Shown one piece after another: positions 1-9,162 of a stretch of DNA of 64,000 nucleotides. Position 1 is the first letter of the stretch, and each line of letters begins with the position of its first letter. Both the position numbers and the translations under genes were made by a program. The notes below the pieces were generated by a model. It did not search any database. It saw nothing but the letters and a program-made list of their open reading frames with translations, and was not told where the DNA came from. The stretch comes from Vibrio amylolyticus (lineage in GTDB: Bacteria; Pseudomonadota; Gammaproteobacteria; Enterobacterales; Vibrionaceae): positions 248,001 to 312,000 of the forward strand of contig NZ_JAJHVV010000005.1 in the NCBI RefSeq assembly GCF_023145695.1, read 5' to 3'.

Positions 1-2
1 AA

Positions 3-233
3 GCTCATTTAGACCATGCACTTAACGATGTGTTTAAAAATCAGGTTCAAAGTCAAAATCCACAAAATTTCGCTTTAGAAATGGAGAAAAATTCCCGTTT
101 TATAACGAAAGGAAAACTGTGGAGTGCATATAACGAGCAATACCTCAGTAATAGTCGTGAGATTCATAAAGATTCGGTCAAAGATAAAATTAAACATAGT
201 TATAACGAATTATTAAAGGGTGAGCATGCGTAA
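3..233 (+). CDS. T6SS FHA-domain protein TagH/VasC-like, C-terminal end (partial)
   Basis: The reading frame is open from the first bases of the window, so this is the 3' end (76 codons) of a gene that starts outside; the GTG at 30 is internal. The visible tail is charged and helical, with PQNFALEMEKNSRF and GKLWSAYNEQY. This resembles the C-terminus of type VI FHA (TagH/VasC) proteins as I recall them. The FHA part itself is not visible, so the call rests on the tail and on position: in Vibrio T6SS clusters the FHA gene lies directly before tssJ-tssK-tssL, as here. Its stop overlaps the start of tssJ by a few bases, indicating translational coupling. FHA proteins relay Thr/Ser phosphorylation signals to T6SS assembly. 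Confidence 0.7.
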   Translation, partial: AHLDHALNDVFKNQVQSQNPQNFALEMEKNSRFITKGKLWSAYNEQYLSNSREIHKDSVKDKIKHSYNELLKGEHA

Positions 234-726
234 TGTACTTATTCTAGTGGCAGCTTTAAGTCTAAGTGGTTGTGCCATGTGGGACCAATTTAAAGAGTCT
301 ACCGGCCTAACGCCTCAAACGTCATCGATTGAGTTAGTCATTGAAGCGTCTTCGAATCTTAATGTAAGAGAAGGAGGGCAATCCTCGCCTGTGATCCTTC
401 GCGTACATGAGCTTAGTTCCCCAGTCTTATTTCGTAACTTAGACTTTTTCGCATTATTCGAAAATGATAAAGACTCATTAGGCGATGAATATTTAAAGCG
501 CTATGAATTTCAACTTCAGCCTGGCGATGAAGTTCATCAATATATTGAGTTAGACCCAGCGACGAGAGCATTAGGTTTTTCGGTGGCATTTCGAGATATT
601 AATGGCTCTTCGTGGAGAAAAGTTGAAGTGATTGAGGAGAAAAGTGAGTACTTCTTAAGGCTGACGCTAGAAGGTAGTGAGCTTAGCACCAACAATACAC
701 GTGGCATTGAACAAACGTATTTTTAA
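226..726 (+). CDS. tssJ: T6SS outer-membrane lipoprotein TssJ (VasD)
   Basis: TssJ anchors the T6SS membrane complex (TssJ-TssL-TssM) to the outer membrane from its periplasmic face. The protein begins MRNVLILVAALSLSGC, a lipoprotein signal with lipobox LSGC and acylated Cys16. The remaining roughly 150 residues have the mixed beta pattern of the TssJ transthyretin-like fold, including a PxxLRVHELSSP-type strand typical of the family. Two starts are possible; ATG 226 is preferred over GTG 220 because AAGGG sits five bases upstream. It overlaps the end of the FHA gene and is followed 11 bases later by tssK, so these genes form one operon. Length (166 aa) is normal. Confidence 0.92.
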   Translation: MRNVLILVAALSLSGCAMWDQFKESTGLTPQTSSIELVIEASSNLNVREGGQSSPVILRVHELSSPVLFRNLDFFALFENDKDSLGDEYLKRYEFQLQPGDEVHQYIELDPATRALGFSVAFRDINGSSWRKVEVIEEKSEYFLRLTLEGSELSTNNTRGIEQTYF

Positions 727-737
727 GGGATAGCAGT

Positions 738-2063
738 ATGTCTTTATATAACCCTGTTGTATGGCAAGATGGTATGTTCATGAAGCCTCAACACTTTCAA
801 CAACTTGACCGCGCCCAAAGTAAGCAAGGGAGCATGCTAATTTCTAATGCTTCCCCGCTTTATTGGGGAATAAAGCGATTAGAAATTAATACTGAGCTTC
901 TATCGCTTGGAAAGATCGGAGTGACGAGTGTCAAAGGAATATTGCGTGATAGAACACCTTTTGAACTGCCACTTCTGTCAGACTTGCCTGAAATAAGAGA
1001 TATCGATCCTTCCTATGCAGATAAGGTCGTTTACCTTTGCTGTCCTTTACCTTCTAAGCGCTCAGAAGTGTTTGGTACCGATAAAGACGGTGCTCGCTAC
1101 TCTATAAGCCAAGAAGAAGCGGTTGATGCTTGTTACGATAGCGAAGACATGGCGAGTATTGTCGTGGGAAAACTTAACTTTAGCTTAATGTTTGACCACG
1201 AAGATAAGAGTGCCTACACATCGATTCCAATCTTAAAGATTTTGGAAGTAAAGCCAGATGGTAGTGTAATACTGGATGATGATTTCATTCCTACATGCAT
1301 TGATATTCACGCTTCTGATTTACTGAGTAAATTTACAACTGAATTTGCGGCAATGTTAAAGCATAGAGCTGAATCGATTGTCCAACGTTTAGGTGTTGTG
1401 GATCAGCAAGGAGTGTCAACTGTTTCTGATTTTATGTTGCTACAAACACTCAATCGCTATGAGCCTCTTTTCTGGCATTTCGCGAGTGTTGAAGGGGTTC
1501 ACCCGGAAGAGCTGTATCGGGTTTTGCTTCAAGCTGAAGGCGAGCTTGCAACGCTTTGTACTTCTGAACGACGTCCTAAAGAGTTTGTAAAATACAACCA
1601 TGGCAATTTAACGGAATGCCTAACCCAAACTCTTGATAGCACGAAAATGACGTTAAGTGTTATGTCTGAGCAGCGAGCGATTCCTTTAACACTGAAAGAA
1701 CAGAGTTTTGGCATCAGTACAGCAGCGATACCTGATGCAAGCATTATCGATAAAACAACATTCATTTTGGCTGTTAAAGCCGATGTTACCCTCGATGTGC
1801 TGCATACTCAGTTCGTTAGCCAAACGAAGATTGGTTCGATTGATAACATTCGTGACCTGATCAATCTTCAACTACCCGGTATAGAAATAAAACCAATGCC
1901 AGTTGTGCCTAGAGCACTGCCTTATCATGCTGGTTACACCTATTTCGAACTGGATAAGTCGTGTGAAGAGTGGGCCGCTTTATCAAACACGGCTGCTATT
2001 GCTATACATGTGGCAGGTGACTTCGTGAATCTATCTCTACAGTTATGGGCCGTTAGATTATGA
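738..2063 (+). CDS. tssK: T6SS baseplate protein TssK (VasE)
   Basis: TssK is the trimeric baseplate component that links the T6SS baseplate to the membrane complex (TssL/TssM) on the cytoplasmic side. The N-terminus, with PVVWQDGMFMKPQHFQQ, is the diagnostic start of this family, and the 441-aa length is standard (COG3522/ImpJ-VasE). No signal peptide or membrane segment is visible, as expected for a cytoplasmic baseplate protein. A GGGA ribosome-binding site precedes the ATG. The stop codon overlaps the ATG of tssL (ATGA), so the two are translationally coupled. Confidence 0.95.
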   Translation: MSLYNPVVWQDGMFMKPQHFQQLDRAQSKQGSMLISNASPLYWGIKRLEINTELLSLGKIGVTSVKGILRDRTPFELPLLSDLPEIRDIDPSYADKVVYLCCPLPSKRSEVFGTDKDGARYSISQEEAVDACYDSEDMASIVVGKLNFSLMFDHEDKSAYTSIPILKILEVKPDGSVILDDDFIPTCIDIHASDLLSKFTTEFAAMLKHRAESIVQRLGVVDQQGVSTVSDFMLLQTLNRYEPLFWHFASVEGVHPEELYRVLLQAEGELATLCTSERRPKEFVKYNHGNLTECLTQTLDSTKMTLSVMSEQRAIPLTLKEQSFGISTAAIPDASIIDKTTFILAVKADVTLDVLHTQFVSQTKIGSIDNIRDLINLQLPGIEIKPMPVVPRALPYHAGYTYFELDKSCEEWAALSNTAAIAIHVAGDFVNLSLQLWAVRL

Positions 2064-2851
2064 GTTATGCCGAAAATGATGTAACAGTCGTTCTATTTCA
2101 GCCAGAGCCGGGTAAACCAATGGAGGTGATGCCCGCGCCCGATCTCTCACGTAACATTGCCGTTCAAGAGTTAACTATCGAGAGCATGGGCGTTAACCCA
2201 CTTGTTGACCAGTTTACTTGGTTAATAGCAAGTTTATCGTGTATGTCCTCTATCCCTTGGCTTGATGATCCTGCGCCATTCCGAGAGCAAGTTGCGAGAG
2301 AAATTCGTAAAGGCGAACGTAAGCTAGGGGAAATGGAAGTCGATAGAGCGTCGATATTGGTCATTCGCTACTGCTTATGTGCGGCAATTGACGAGTCAGT
2401 ATGTCGTCAAGAGTGGGGGGCAAACAGTCACTGGGCACAGAACAGTTTACTCTCTGAGTTTCACAATGAAACATCTGGTGGTGATAAATTTTTTACCATA
2501 TTAGAAAGGCTGAAAGCCGATCCAAGAAAATACCGTTATGTGATTGAGTTTCTTTATCTATTGCTTCAAATGGGGTTCCAAGGCCGATATGGACGAGAAG
2601 AACGCGGAAACGAGAAACTGACTGAGATTGGCAATACTGTTTATCGACTCGTTAGGGATGAAAGACTCGCAGAACAAGAGAAGTTATCCCTCGTAAATCT
2701 CAAAGCCAAATATCTAAAAAATCCATTAAAGAAAGTCATTCCCCCTAAATTAATTCTCGGTATTAGCGCCGTTATTTTCGCTGCAATGTACGGAGCGACC
2801 TATTTAATTATAGATCTTCAATTCCAACAATTACTGACGAATTACCAGTAA
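2060..2851 (+). CDS. tssL: T6SS inner-membrane protein TssL (DotU/VasF)
   Basis: TssL is the DotU-like inner-membrane component that connects the T6SS baseplate to TssM. The 263-aa protein has a long cytoplasmic N-terminal domain containing the family signatures NPLVDQFTWL and LCAAIDESV, and the QMGFQGRYG motif around residue 175. There is one transmembrane helix at about residues 231-251, then a 12-residue periplasmic tail. There is no C-terminal OmpA-like peptidoglycan-binding domain, so it is the short, tail-anchored TssL type seen in V. cholerae VasF. The start overlaps the tssK stop. No tssM or clpV follows; those genes must lie upstream of the window or elsewhere. Confidence 0.94.
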   Translation: MSYAENDVTVVLFQPEPGKPMEVMPAPDLSRNIAVQELTIESMGVNPLVDQFTWLIASLSCMSSIPWLDDPAPFREQVAREIRKGERKLGEMEVDRASILVIRYCLCAAIDESVCRQEWGANSHWAQNSLLSEFHNETSGGDKFFTILERLKADPRKYRYVIEFLYLLLQMGFQGRYGREERGNEKLTEIGNTVYRLVRDERLAEQEKLSLVNLKAKYLKNPLKKVIPPKLILGISAVIFAAMYGATYLIIDLQFQQLLTNYQ

Positions 2852-2997
2852 AAAAAGCGCAATACAGTGACACTGTGCCCAAAAAAGCAATGACAGTGAG
2901 TATAACAGTGTCTAATGCCATTTTGGCTATTAAATCAGATAGATAGTTAACAGTGTTTTCTATTATCATGTCTTTTTACTCTCAAATTGGATGAGCT
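2852..2997. repeat. Intergenic ACAGTG hexamer repeats and palindrome
   Basis: Between tssL and the effector gene the hexamer ACAGTG occurs at 2864, 2893, 2905 and 2950. The first copy forms a perfect palindrome with its complement (ACAGTGACACTGT, 2864-2876). No terminator is visible. The ribosome-binding site of the next gene (GGATGAG) is at the right end. A regulatory role is possible but unproven. Confidence 0.4.
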
Positions 2998-5496
2998 ATG
3001 AGTGTAACAGTATGTGCGAATGGCCTGAGTGTCGTTCACCAAGGTTCTGGAGGTGAAGCCAATGCGACACTTCCTGACGTGTGCAAAACCTCGGTTGGTA
3101 AATCGACGGTTGATATCTCCTACCAAAACAGCGCAAAGTCTTCAGATCTTGCAGGGGGAACAACTACTGTTACGGCAGATGGAGGAAACTCTATTGCGAT
3201 TCATGGCTCAACTTTCTCAACCAGTACTGGTGATGAAGGTGGAGATAAAAAAGGCGTAAGCTCTGGAACTATTCAAGGTGAGGCTGAATTCATATCATCA
3301 TCACCGACTGTTAAGATTGAAGGGCTTGGGGTATGCCGACTTTCAGATCAAATGACAATGAACGACGCCAATACGATGTGTTTGGGTGGAGTTCAGAATC
3401 CATCAGTGGTTGTGACTGAAGACCAAGTAGGGACGTTTACTGTCTCAATATCATGTCATTATCCTGATGGTGAGTTGTTAAAAAACTCGAATTTTGATGT
3501 TCTCGACGAGGATGAAGGCATCATCTCTTCAGGTCGTATAAACGATACGGGAGTTGGAGAAGTTGCTGGTTTACCAAGTGGTGCTCTGTTTATTAAAGTC
3601 TATGAATCTGATGACGATTATATAATACGAACTCAAAGACAAGCTAACGTACATTGTCGTGTCATTGATGAACTAAGTTTTTTTGAACTTGCATCAAAGG
3701 AAAAGCAGCCATTCTGGCTTCCTAAAAAAATGTCTCACGATGCACCAGTTTGGGGAGTGATGTCACCTTCTTTATCTTCAAGTAACGATTTTGAAGAGCT
3801 GGTGTTATTAGAAACACAATCGTACTTAGAGTATCGCCATCCGTCATTTAGTATATCTGAACTATCTTCGGCGTTAATAAATTGCCTAGAAGAACCTGAT
3901 TCTATTGAGCTTCTAGCATTTATGTATGAAGCCTTACCACATGTACTAAATGAAGGAGAGTTATTAGCATCGTTGTTATTCCTTTCTGAAGAACATACCG
4001 CAGATGATTACTTCGCTTTCATGCGCCTCCACGGGAAAGGTAACCCAATAGAGTACTTAAGTAACTATGACTGGGATTCGATGAAGCATGTATTAAATAC
4101 TTGGATAAGTGGATGGCTTGAAAAAATAAAAGAGCGTTTGTCTTCTATGCAGTTGTACGCTGACCAACTTAACTACGGCTATCTTTCCGGCGAGGTGTAC
4201 CCTGCTCATATTGATACGATTCAGCAATGGACAAGAAAGTTACCAGAATACACCGATGAGATTATAACGTTGCTAAAAGTTAAGAGCAGTATATTCATTA
4301 ATGAAAGCTCAAGCGTTATGGTCGTGAAACAGGTTAATGCCACAACATCTGCAGAAGTCTATGAAGTTCAGTTGCCTGTGAATACCAAAAAAACTTTAGA
4401 TGTAGAAGAGCCATTAGCTTTCCATCTTGGTTGGATGCAAAATGAAGTTACCCGACCTTTAGATTCGCTATGGGCAGAACTTTTTACTGATGATACTTCA
4501 GCGAAGCAACAGGCTCTTGTTAAAGAAACAAACTCACATCTAAACGATCCAGTTCGACAAGGCGAGATTGTCATATTGCTGACTGTAGAGCCTAGAAGTG
4601 CGAAAGAAGTAAAAGAACTAATTGAGTTACAAGAAGAAGCATTGGCTGCAAGTATTGAGCTTGCGAAGCTTACTGATGATGAAGTCGCAACAGCTAATAA
4701 TTTCTTTGAGTTATTCGACCATTTAGCTAATAACGCAATCGATGTATATAAAGATAATGGATTGCCAAACGATTATTACTCTTATGCTTCAATAGGGGTC
4801 GGAGCCGCTGCCTCTGGGACAATTCACCATTTAACTAATATTAATAATATTTTAAAAGAAATAAACGACTTATATGTAAGTCATGTTAGCAAGCGACAAA
4901 GCGTAGGGTATGTCAATTACAACGCTTTCTTTCAAAAGCGAACATTGCTATTGAAAAAATTAGATGGTTCATTTTCAGCTCTTTCTAAAAAGAGCATTAA
5001 AATACCAGCTTATAAACAGGTCAAGCGCAATTTGAAACTATCAACTAAATCAGTAATTCATAACGCAGATCAGATAATTGCCAAGGGTTTTGTTCCGAAC
5101 TTAGGTAAAAGAATGGCAAATGTGGCACTTGGAATCACAACTTCACGACAAGTCGGATACGTTGGGATTACGTTAGGTGCAGCTAGTGGTATGAAAAATA
5201 TTTATGAAGCATGCAACATTGACGGAAGTGGCAACTGTGGTAAAACAACTACTAGAGAAATTGCTGGCTTTGGCTTTGGTATTTGGGGGGGATCTAAGGG
5301 GGCAGTAGCCGGGGTGGCGCTTGCAGTAGGTGTAGTTGGAGCTGCAGCATCAGCTCCCGTTATTGCTATCGCAACAATTACAGGAGTTGTAGTAGGGGGA
5401 GCAATTGGTGGAACTGTTGGCGCGACAGGCGGTAAAATATTTGGTGATATCGTGCATGAGTACTTGTTAGAGCCTATTTCTGAGGTATTTGAATAA
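2998..5496 (+). CDS. PAAR-like (DUF4150) T6SS effector, predicted membrane-acting
   Basis: Residues 1 to about 135 match the DUF4150 PAAR-like spike-tip domain: short Gly/Ser-rich strands, a Cys-containing PDVCKTS-type motif, and conserved SSPTVKIEGLGVCRLSDQ and NDANTMCLGG motifs. Such domains cap the VgrG spike and carry a toxin on the same chain. The middle (about 140-680) is helical with no motif I recognise. The last 80 residues contain a long Ala/Gly/Val-rich stretch with GxxxG glycine-zipper spacing (about residues 755-815), a pattern of membrane-inserting or pore-forming toxins. I see no nuclease or peptidase motif. Location directly after tssL and one base before a two-helix membrane protein supports an effector-immunity pair. 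The precise toxic activity is inferred. Confidence 0.8.
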   Translation: MSVTVCANGLSVVHQGSGGEANATLPDVCKTSVGKSTVDISYQNSAKSSDLAGGTTTVTADGGNSIAIHGSTFSTSTGDEGGDKKGVSSGTIQGEAEFISSSPTVKIEGLGVCRLSDQMTMNDANTMCLGGVQNPSVVVTEDQVGTFTVSISCHYPDGELLKNSNFDVLDEDEGIISSGRINDTGVGEVAGLPSGALFIKVYESDDDYIIRTQRQANVHCRVIDELSFFELASKEKQPFWLPKKMSHDAPVWGVMSPSLSSSNDFEELVLLETQSYLEYRHPSFSISELSSALINCLEEPDSIELLAFMYEALPHVLNEGELLASLLFLSEEHTADDYFAFMRLHGKGNPIEYLSNYDWDSMKHVLNTWISGWLEKIKERLSSMQLYADQLNYGYLSGEVYPAHIDTIQQWTRKLPEYTDEIITLLKVKSSIFINESSSVMVVKQVNATTSAEVYEVQLPVNTKKTLDVEEPLAFHLGWMQNEVTRPLDSLWAELFTDDTSAKQQALVKETNSHLNDPVRQGEIVILLTVEPRSAKEVKELIELQEEALAASIELAKLTDDEVATANNFFELFDHLANNAIDVYKDNGLPNDYYSYASIGVGAAASGTIHHLTNINNILKEINDLYVSHVSKRQSVGYVNYNAFFQKRTLLLKKLDGSFSALSKKSIKIPAYKQVKRNLKLSTKSVIHNADQIIAKGFVPNLGKRMANVALGITTSRQVGYVGITLGAASGMKNIYEACNIDGSGNCGKTTTREIAGFGFGIWGGSKGAVAGVALAVGVVGAAASAPVIAIATITGVVVGGAIGGTVGATGGKIFGDIVHEYLLEPISEVFE

Positions 5497-5864
5497 TGAG
5501 TGAACTAACTATACAATTTCTTGTGCTTTTTAGAACAATCTCTGGATTATATGCGGTGATTTGGTTTGTTCCTCCTTTGATTCTAGCTATCAGAGCCTCG
5601 CTAGGGGACAGCAAACACATTCTTTTTTTGGATGAACAATTGGCTAAAGACATCAAAACTTTGCACTCCAACCCATTCCATATGTCTCCGTATGCGATAA
5701 GCTCTCGTTTTCTCGATTACTGTATCGCATTTCCTTTTATTAAGAAAAGAGCAACGACTAATTCTTGGAAATTCAAACTAATAATGTTGTTAAATTCTAT
5801 GTGGTTTTACTCTGTTATTATGTTTGTAGTTTCAGTTCTTATATCAAAACACTTCGGTGTTTAG
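5496..5864 (+). CDS. Small membrane protein, putative immunity protein to the PAAR effector
   Basis: This 122-aa protein starts on the last base of the effector stop codon (TAATG), which implies coupled translation. It has two hydrophobic segments, at about residues 9-31 and 93-118, with a polar, partly basic stretch between them. I do not recognise a family. Its position and inner-membrane topology are what is expected of an immunity protein protecting against a membrane-acting toxin, because such partners usually sit in the membrane the toxin attacks. The sequence is AT-rich, like the end of the effector gene. Function is inferred from context only. Confidence 0.65.
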   Translation: MSELTIQFLVLFRTISGLYAVIWFVPPLILAIRASLGDSKHILFLDEQLAKDIKTLHSNPFHMSPYAISSRFLDYCIAFPFIKKRATTNSWKFKLIMLLNSMWFYSVIMFVVSVLISKHFGV

Positions 5865-6221
5865 CTAATGAAAGTATTTTCTATTTGGAAAAGAGTTAAG
5901 GCTTAAAGGATATAATCAGTAGGTATGATTAAATCTCTAAGAAATCCAACAGTTATGTAGAACAAAGATAAGTATTCAATTATAGGGTTAGCATTGCTAG
6001 TCCTTTTTTGATCTTACTTTATTGACTAGAGCTAAACTAAACACCCTCTAACTATACTTGCCTAGCTTAAGGATTAACCTATTTGTGCGTTAACTGTGAA
6101 TCCTTTTTATAACGTGCGAGGCCTCTGTGATGTTTGTTCATATTAGGTTTACAGCGTACGTGTTATAAAAGGGGGTAACGCTACAATAGCGAATCATATT
6201 TGCTGACCGATGGGATACTAC
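5865..6221. other. Intergenic region with a spaced inverted repeat
   Basis: No gene was found in these 357 bases. The right part carries an imperfect inverted repeat: CCTTTTTATAAC at 6102-6113 and GTTATAAAAGGGG at 6162-6174, 11 of 12 positions complementary, separated by 48 bases. It lies just upstream of the SDR gene and could be an operator pair or a long hairpin leader. It does not fit the integron attC core consensus. Confidence 0.4.
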
Positions 6222-6905
6222 ATGACTTACAAAACAATACTAATAACAGGTGCAACGAAAGGAATTGGAAGGGCGTTGGTGAAAGATCTTTGCCAAAAAG
6301 GCTATCGCGTGTTTGCAACTGGCCGTGATGAAACACAGCTCAACTCTTTAAAAGACGAAACAGGCTGTGAAGGCGTGACTTGTGATTTGAGTAACCCAGA
6401 AAAAACAGTTGAGCTATACCAATTAGCTAAAGCTGCGTTAGGCAATATTGATGTATTGATTAACAATGCAGGTATGAACTCTCGTAAGTGCGCGATTGTC
6501 GATACTGATCTCGAAGAGTTTGAAAAGCAGTATGCAGTCAACCTTCGCGCGCCGTACATTTTATGTCGTGAAACGATGAAAGATATGGTGCAAAATAAGC
6601 ACGGATATATCATCAATGTGGTTAGTACAGTCGCGAAGCGTAGCAATGAAATCATGGGCATTTACACCGCCATGAAGCAAGGCTTTGCTGGGCTCAATAA
6701 CGTGCTCATGAAAGAAGCGCAGCCACATGGTATTAAAGTCACCGCTGCTTATCCAGGTGGAACGAATACAGAATTTCGAGATCAAGAGCGTCCCCAATAC
6801 ATGAAGCCAGAAAGTGTGGCGACTATGATTACGCAGCTGCTTAGCAATCCAAAAGATGCGGTTGTTCACGAGCTTACGTTTAGACCGCCTGTCGAACTAG
6901 AATAA
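6222..6905 (+). CDS. SDR-family NAD(P)-dependent oxidoreductase
   Basis: This is a classical short-chain dehydrogenase/reductase of 227 aa. The nucleotide-binding motif TGATKGIG is at residues 9-16, followed by the INNAG motif near residue 85, a catalytic Ser in NVVSTVAK and the YTAMKQG Tyr-x3-Lys motif. The substrate cannot be told from sequence. The start at ATG 6222 is preferred over the in-frame ATG 6210 because GGGA lies six bases upstream of it. The gene stands alone, with a hairpin beyond its stop. Confidence 0.88.
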   Translation: MTYKTILITGATKGIGRALVKDLCQKGYRVFATGRDETQLNSLKDETGCEGVTCDLSNPEKTVELYQLAKAALGNIDVLINNAGMNSRKCAIVDTDLEEFEKQYAVNLRAPYILCRETMKDMVQNKHGYIINVVSTVAKRSNEIMGIYTAMKQGFAGLNNVLMKEAQPHGIKVTAAYPGGTNTEFRDQERPQYMKPESVATMITQLLSNPKDAVVHELTFRPPVELE

Positions 6906-6916
6906 AGCAACTCGTA

Positions 6917-6950
6917 ACTGGGGTGGATCACAAGTGACAACCACTCCAGT
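6917..6950 (+). terminator. Hairpin after the SDR gene, possible terminator
   Basis: ACTGGGGTGG (6917-6926) can pair with CCACTCCAGT (6941-6950), ten pairs including one G-U. The T-tract that follows is weak. Confidence 0.4.
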
Positions 6951-7053
6951 AATGTTTATTCATTCCATAGTGTAATTGTATCACTCGCAGTTAGCATTTT
7001 TTATTAATTTGTAATAATGTCGAAGAGAGTTTTAAAGGGAAGTTAAGTTACAA

Positions 7054-9027
7054 ATGTCAGACAAATCAAAAGCCGATCGTCCAGCCAATGCCCAGAGTAA
7101 CGAACATTCATTTACGTTACCCACCATACTATCTGGGCCAATTCTAAGAAAGTGTACAGGGTCAGAAATAACCCTTTGGCTAGCGACATCGAAACCGCTT
7201 GAAGGTCAGTTTGCTCTCTATTTGTCGGGTGAAGATCAATCTATTTATTCGATTGGCCTTGAGACGGGCGAATACGTTCAACTAGGAGATCGTGCATGGG
7301 CTTACTTACTTAATATTACTGGAGACTTTCCAACTGACACCCCTTTGGAATACGATCTAATAACCAAAGAAGGTAACTTAACGGAACTTGTGTCTGACAT
7401 TTTGTATGAATCAGAAAATAGAGTTCAGTTTGAGATAAAATCCCGTGCCGATTATGTCATGCATGGTTCATGTCGAAACCCGCATTACCCAAGCAAAGAT
7501 AGTCTTGTTGCCGCAGATAATAAGGTATCTAACTTAGCGATAGAAGAACGTCCGTCTATGCTGATGATGAGTGGTGATCAAATCTATGCGGATCATGTTG
7601 CTGGCTCAATGCTAGACGCCATTCAACAAGTCATCGCTCTTTTAGGGCTAAGAGATGAAACATTTATCGATGCCCCGATAGCGTCGGCATCTGAACTCTA
7701 TCAGCATGAGAGTAACTTTTACGAGCGCGACAAGATTTTACCTCACTATTTAGATGGAGGCGAAGGCGCCATTGAACGCCATGTTTGGCTAAAAAATTGG
7801 CTGACCCGTAAGTCCCCAGTTTTTAGCTCAAGAGAATCAGGTAACCATCTGATTTCTTTAGCTGAATTTGTCGCTATGTATTTATTGGTGTGGTCTCCGA
7901 CTCTATGGCGATTTGTCGACAACACGGCGCTTGAGCAAAATGGCTTTGTCCATGCGAATAAAGAACTCGCGCCTAAATGGCAAAAGCTATGGCATGAAGA
8001 GTTCCCTGAAATCGAAACCTTTGTAGTGGGGTTATCTAATGTACGCCGACTAATGGCGCATATACCTACCTATATGATTTTTGATGATCATGATGTGACT
8101 GACGATTGGAACTTAACCCGAGGCTGGGAACAAGCAGCCTATCAACATCCTTTTTCGAATCGAATAATTGGTAACGCGCTTATCGGTTATTGGATCTTCC
8201 AAGGGTGGGGGAATACACCAAGTCAATTTGATAATGCCTTTATAAGCAGTGTTAGAAGCGTCTTTGACAATAACAACACAAACCAACATGATGCGCTGAT
8301 TTCACGTTTGTATAAATTTGAACAGTGGCATTACACCATTGAGACCACGCCAAAGGTTATCGTGTTAGATACTCGAACAAGACGTTGGCGCTCTGAATCA
8401 AAATTAAATAAACCCTCTGGGCTCATGGATTGGGAGGCGTTATCTGAATTACAGCAGTCGTTACTGCATGAGCCTGCTGTCATCATAGTTTCTCCAGCAC
8501 CGATATTTGGCGTTAAGTTTATTGAAATGCTGCAAAGAGGGATGACGATTCTTGGACAACCGCTACTGATTGACGCTGAAAACTGGATGGCACACCCAGG
8601 TTCGGCGAATACACTACTTAGTATCTTTACCCACTCAAAGACGCCGACTAACTTTGTCATTCTATCTGGCGATGTACATTACTCATTTGCTTACGATATT
8701 CGTCTTCGTTTTAGTAAGAGCAGCCCGAATATTTATCAAATCACGTCGAGTGGAATTAAGAATGAATTTCCGGATCCACTTTTAAAAATATGTGATGTAT
8801 TGGATAGAGCACTCTATAGCCCTCGCTCACCACTCAACCTGTTTACCAAGCGTAAGAATTTAAAAATATACAAACGGGACCCTAACTTTGATGGAGAACG
8901 CCGATTGATCAATCAAAGCTCAATTGGAGAAGTGTATTTAGATAAAACGGGTAAACCGACTAAAATTCAAATTACGCTCGCTAAAGGTGACGTTGTGACG
9001 TTTCCTGAGGTGGAAAAATTGCAATAA
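7054..9027 (+). CDS. PhoD-like metallophosphatase (alkaline phosphatase D family)
   Basis: This 657-aa protein has the PhoD-like metallophosphatase core. Metal-ligand motifs are visible in order: HGSCRNP near residue 148, SGDQIYAD near 170, FDDHDVTDDWN near 342 and LSGDVHYSF near 538. No Tat signal (RRxFL) or Sec signal is seen at the N-terminus, which is polar, so it is probably cytoplasmic or non-classically located, unlike secreted PhoD. The first 120 residues form a beta-rich N-terminal domain. Probable activity is phosphomono- or diester hydrolysis; the physiological substrate is unknown. It is a single-gene unit with an AGGGAAG ribosome-binding site. Confidence 0.82.
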   Translation: MSDKSKADRPANAQSNEHSFTLPTILSGPILRKCTGSEITLWLATSKPLEGQFALYLSGEDQSIYSIGLETGEYVQLGDRAWAYLLNITGDFPTDTPLEYDLITKEGNLTELVSDILYESENRVQFEIKSRADYVMHGSCRNPHYPSKDSLVAADNKVSNLAIEERPSMLMMSGDQIYADHVAGSMLDAIQQVIALLGLRDETFIDAPIASASELYQHESNFYERDKILPHYLDGGEGAIERHVWLKNWLTRKSPVFSSRESGNHLISLAEFVAMYLLVWSPTLWRFVDNTALEQNGFVHANKELAPKWQKLWHEEFPEIETFVVGLSNVRRLMAHIPTYMIFDDHDVTDDWNLTRGWEQAAYQHPFSNRIIGNALIGYWIFQGWGNTPSQFDNAFISSVRSVFDNNNTNQHDALISRLYKFEQWHYTIETTPKVIVLDTRTRRWRSESKLNKPSGLMDWEALSELQQSLLHEPAVIIVSPAPIFGVKFIEMLQRGMTILGQPLLIDAENWMAHPGSANTLLSIFTHSKTPTNFVILSGDVHYSFAYDIRLRFSKSSPNIYQITSSGIKNEFPDPLLKICDVLDRALYSPRSPLNLFTKRKNLKIYKRDPNFDGERRLINQSSIGEVYLDKTGKPTKIQITLAKGDVVTFPEVEKLQ

Positions 9028-9162
9028 TTTACTAGACTCATGAACAAGGTGTCGATATCAAAATGAGTGTTTAATGCGATAAATCAGTTGTATATAGTAA
9101 CTTATCTATCAATTACCTCCACTTAAGATATCGTTCGGTATATTGTTGAATAAGGTCTAGTC

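Noticed and set aside
6102-6174. attC site upstream of the SDR gene
   Set aside because: The inverted repeat lacks the RYYYAAC and GTTRRRY core boxes and is not next to a cassette-like gene.
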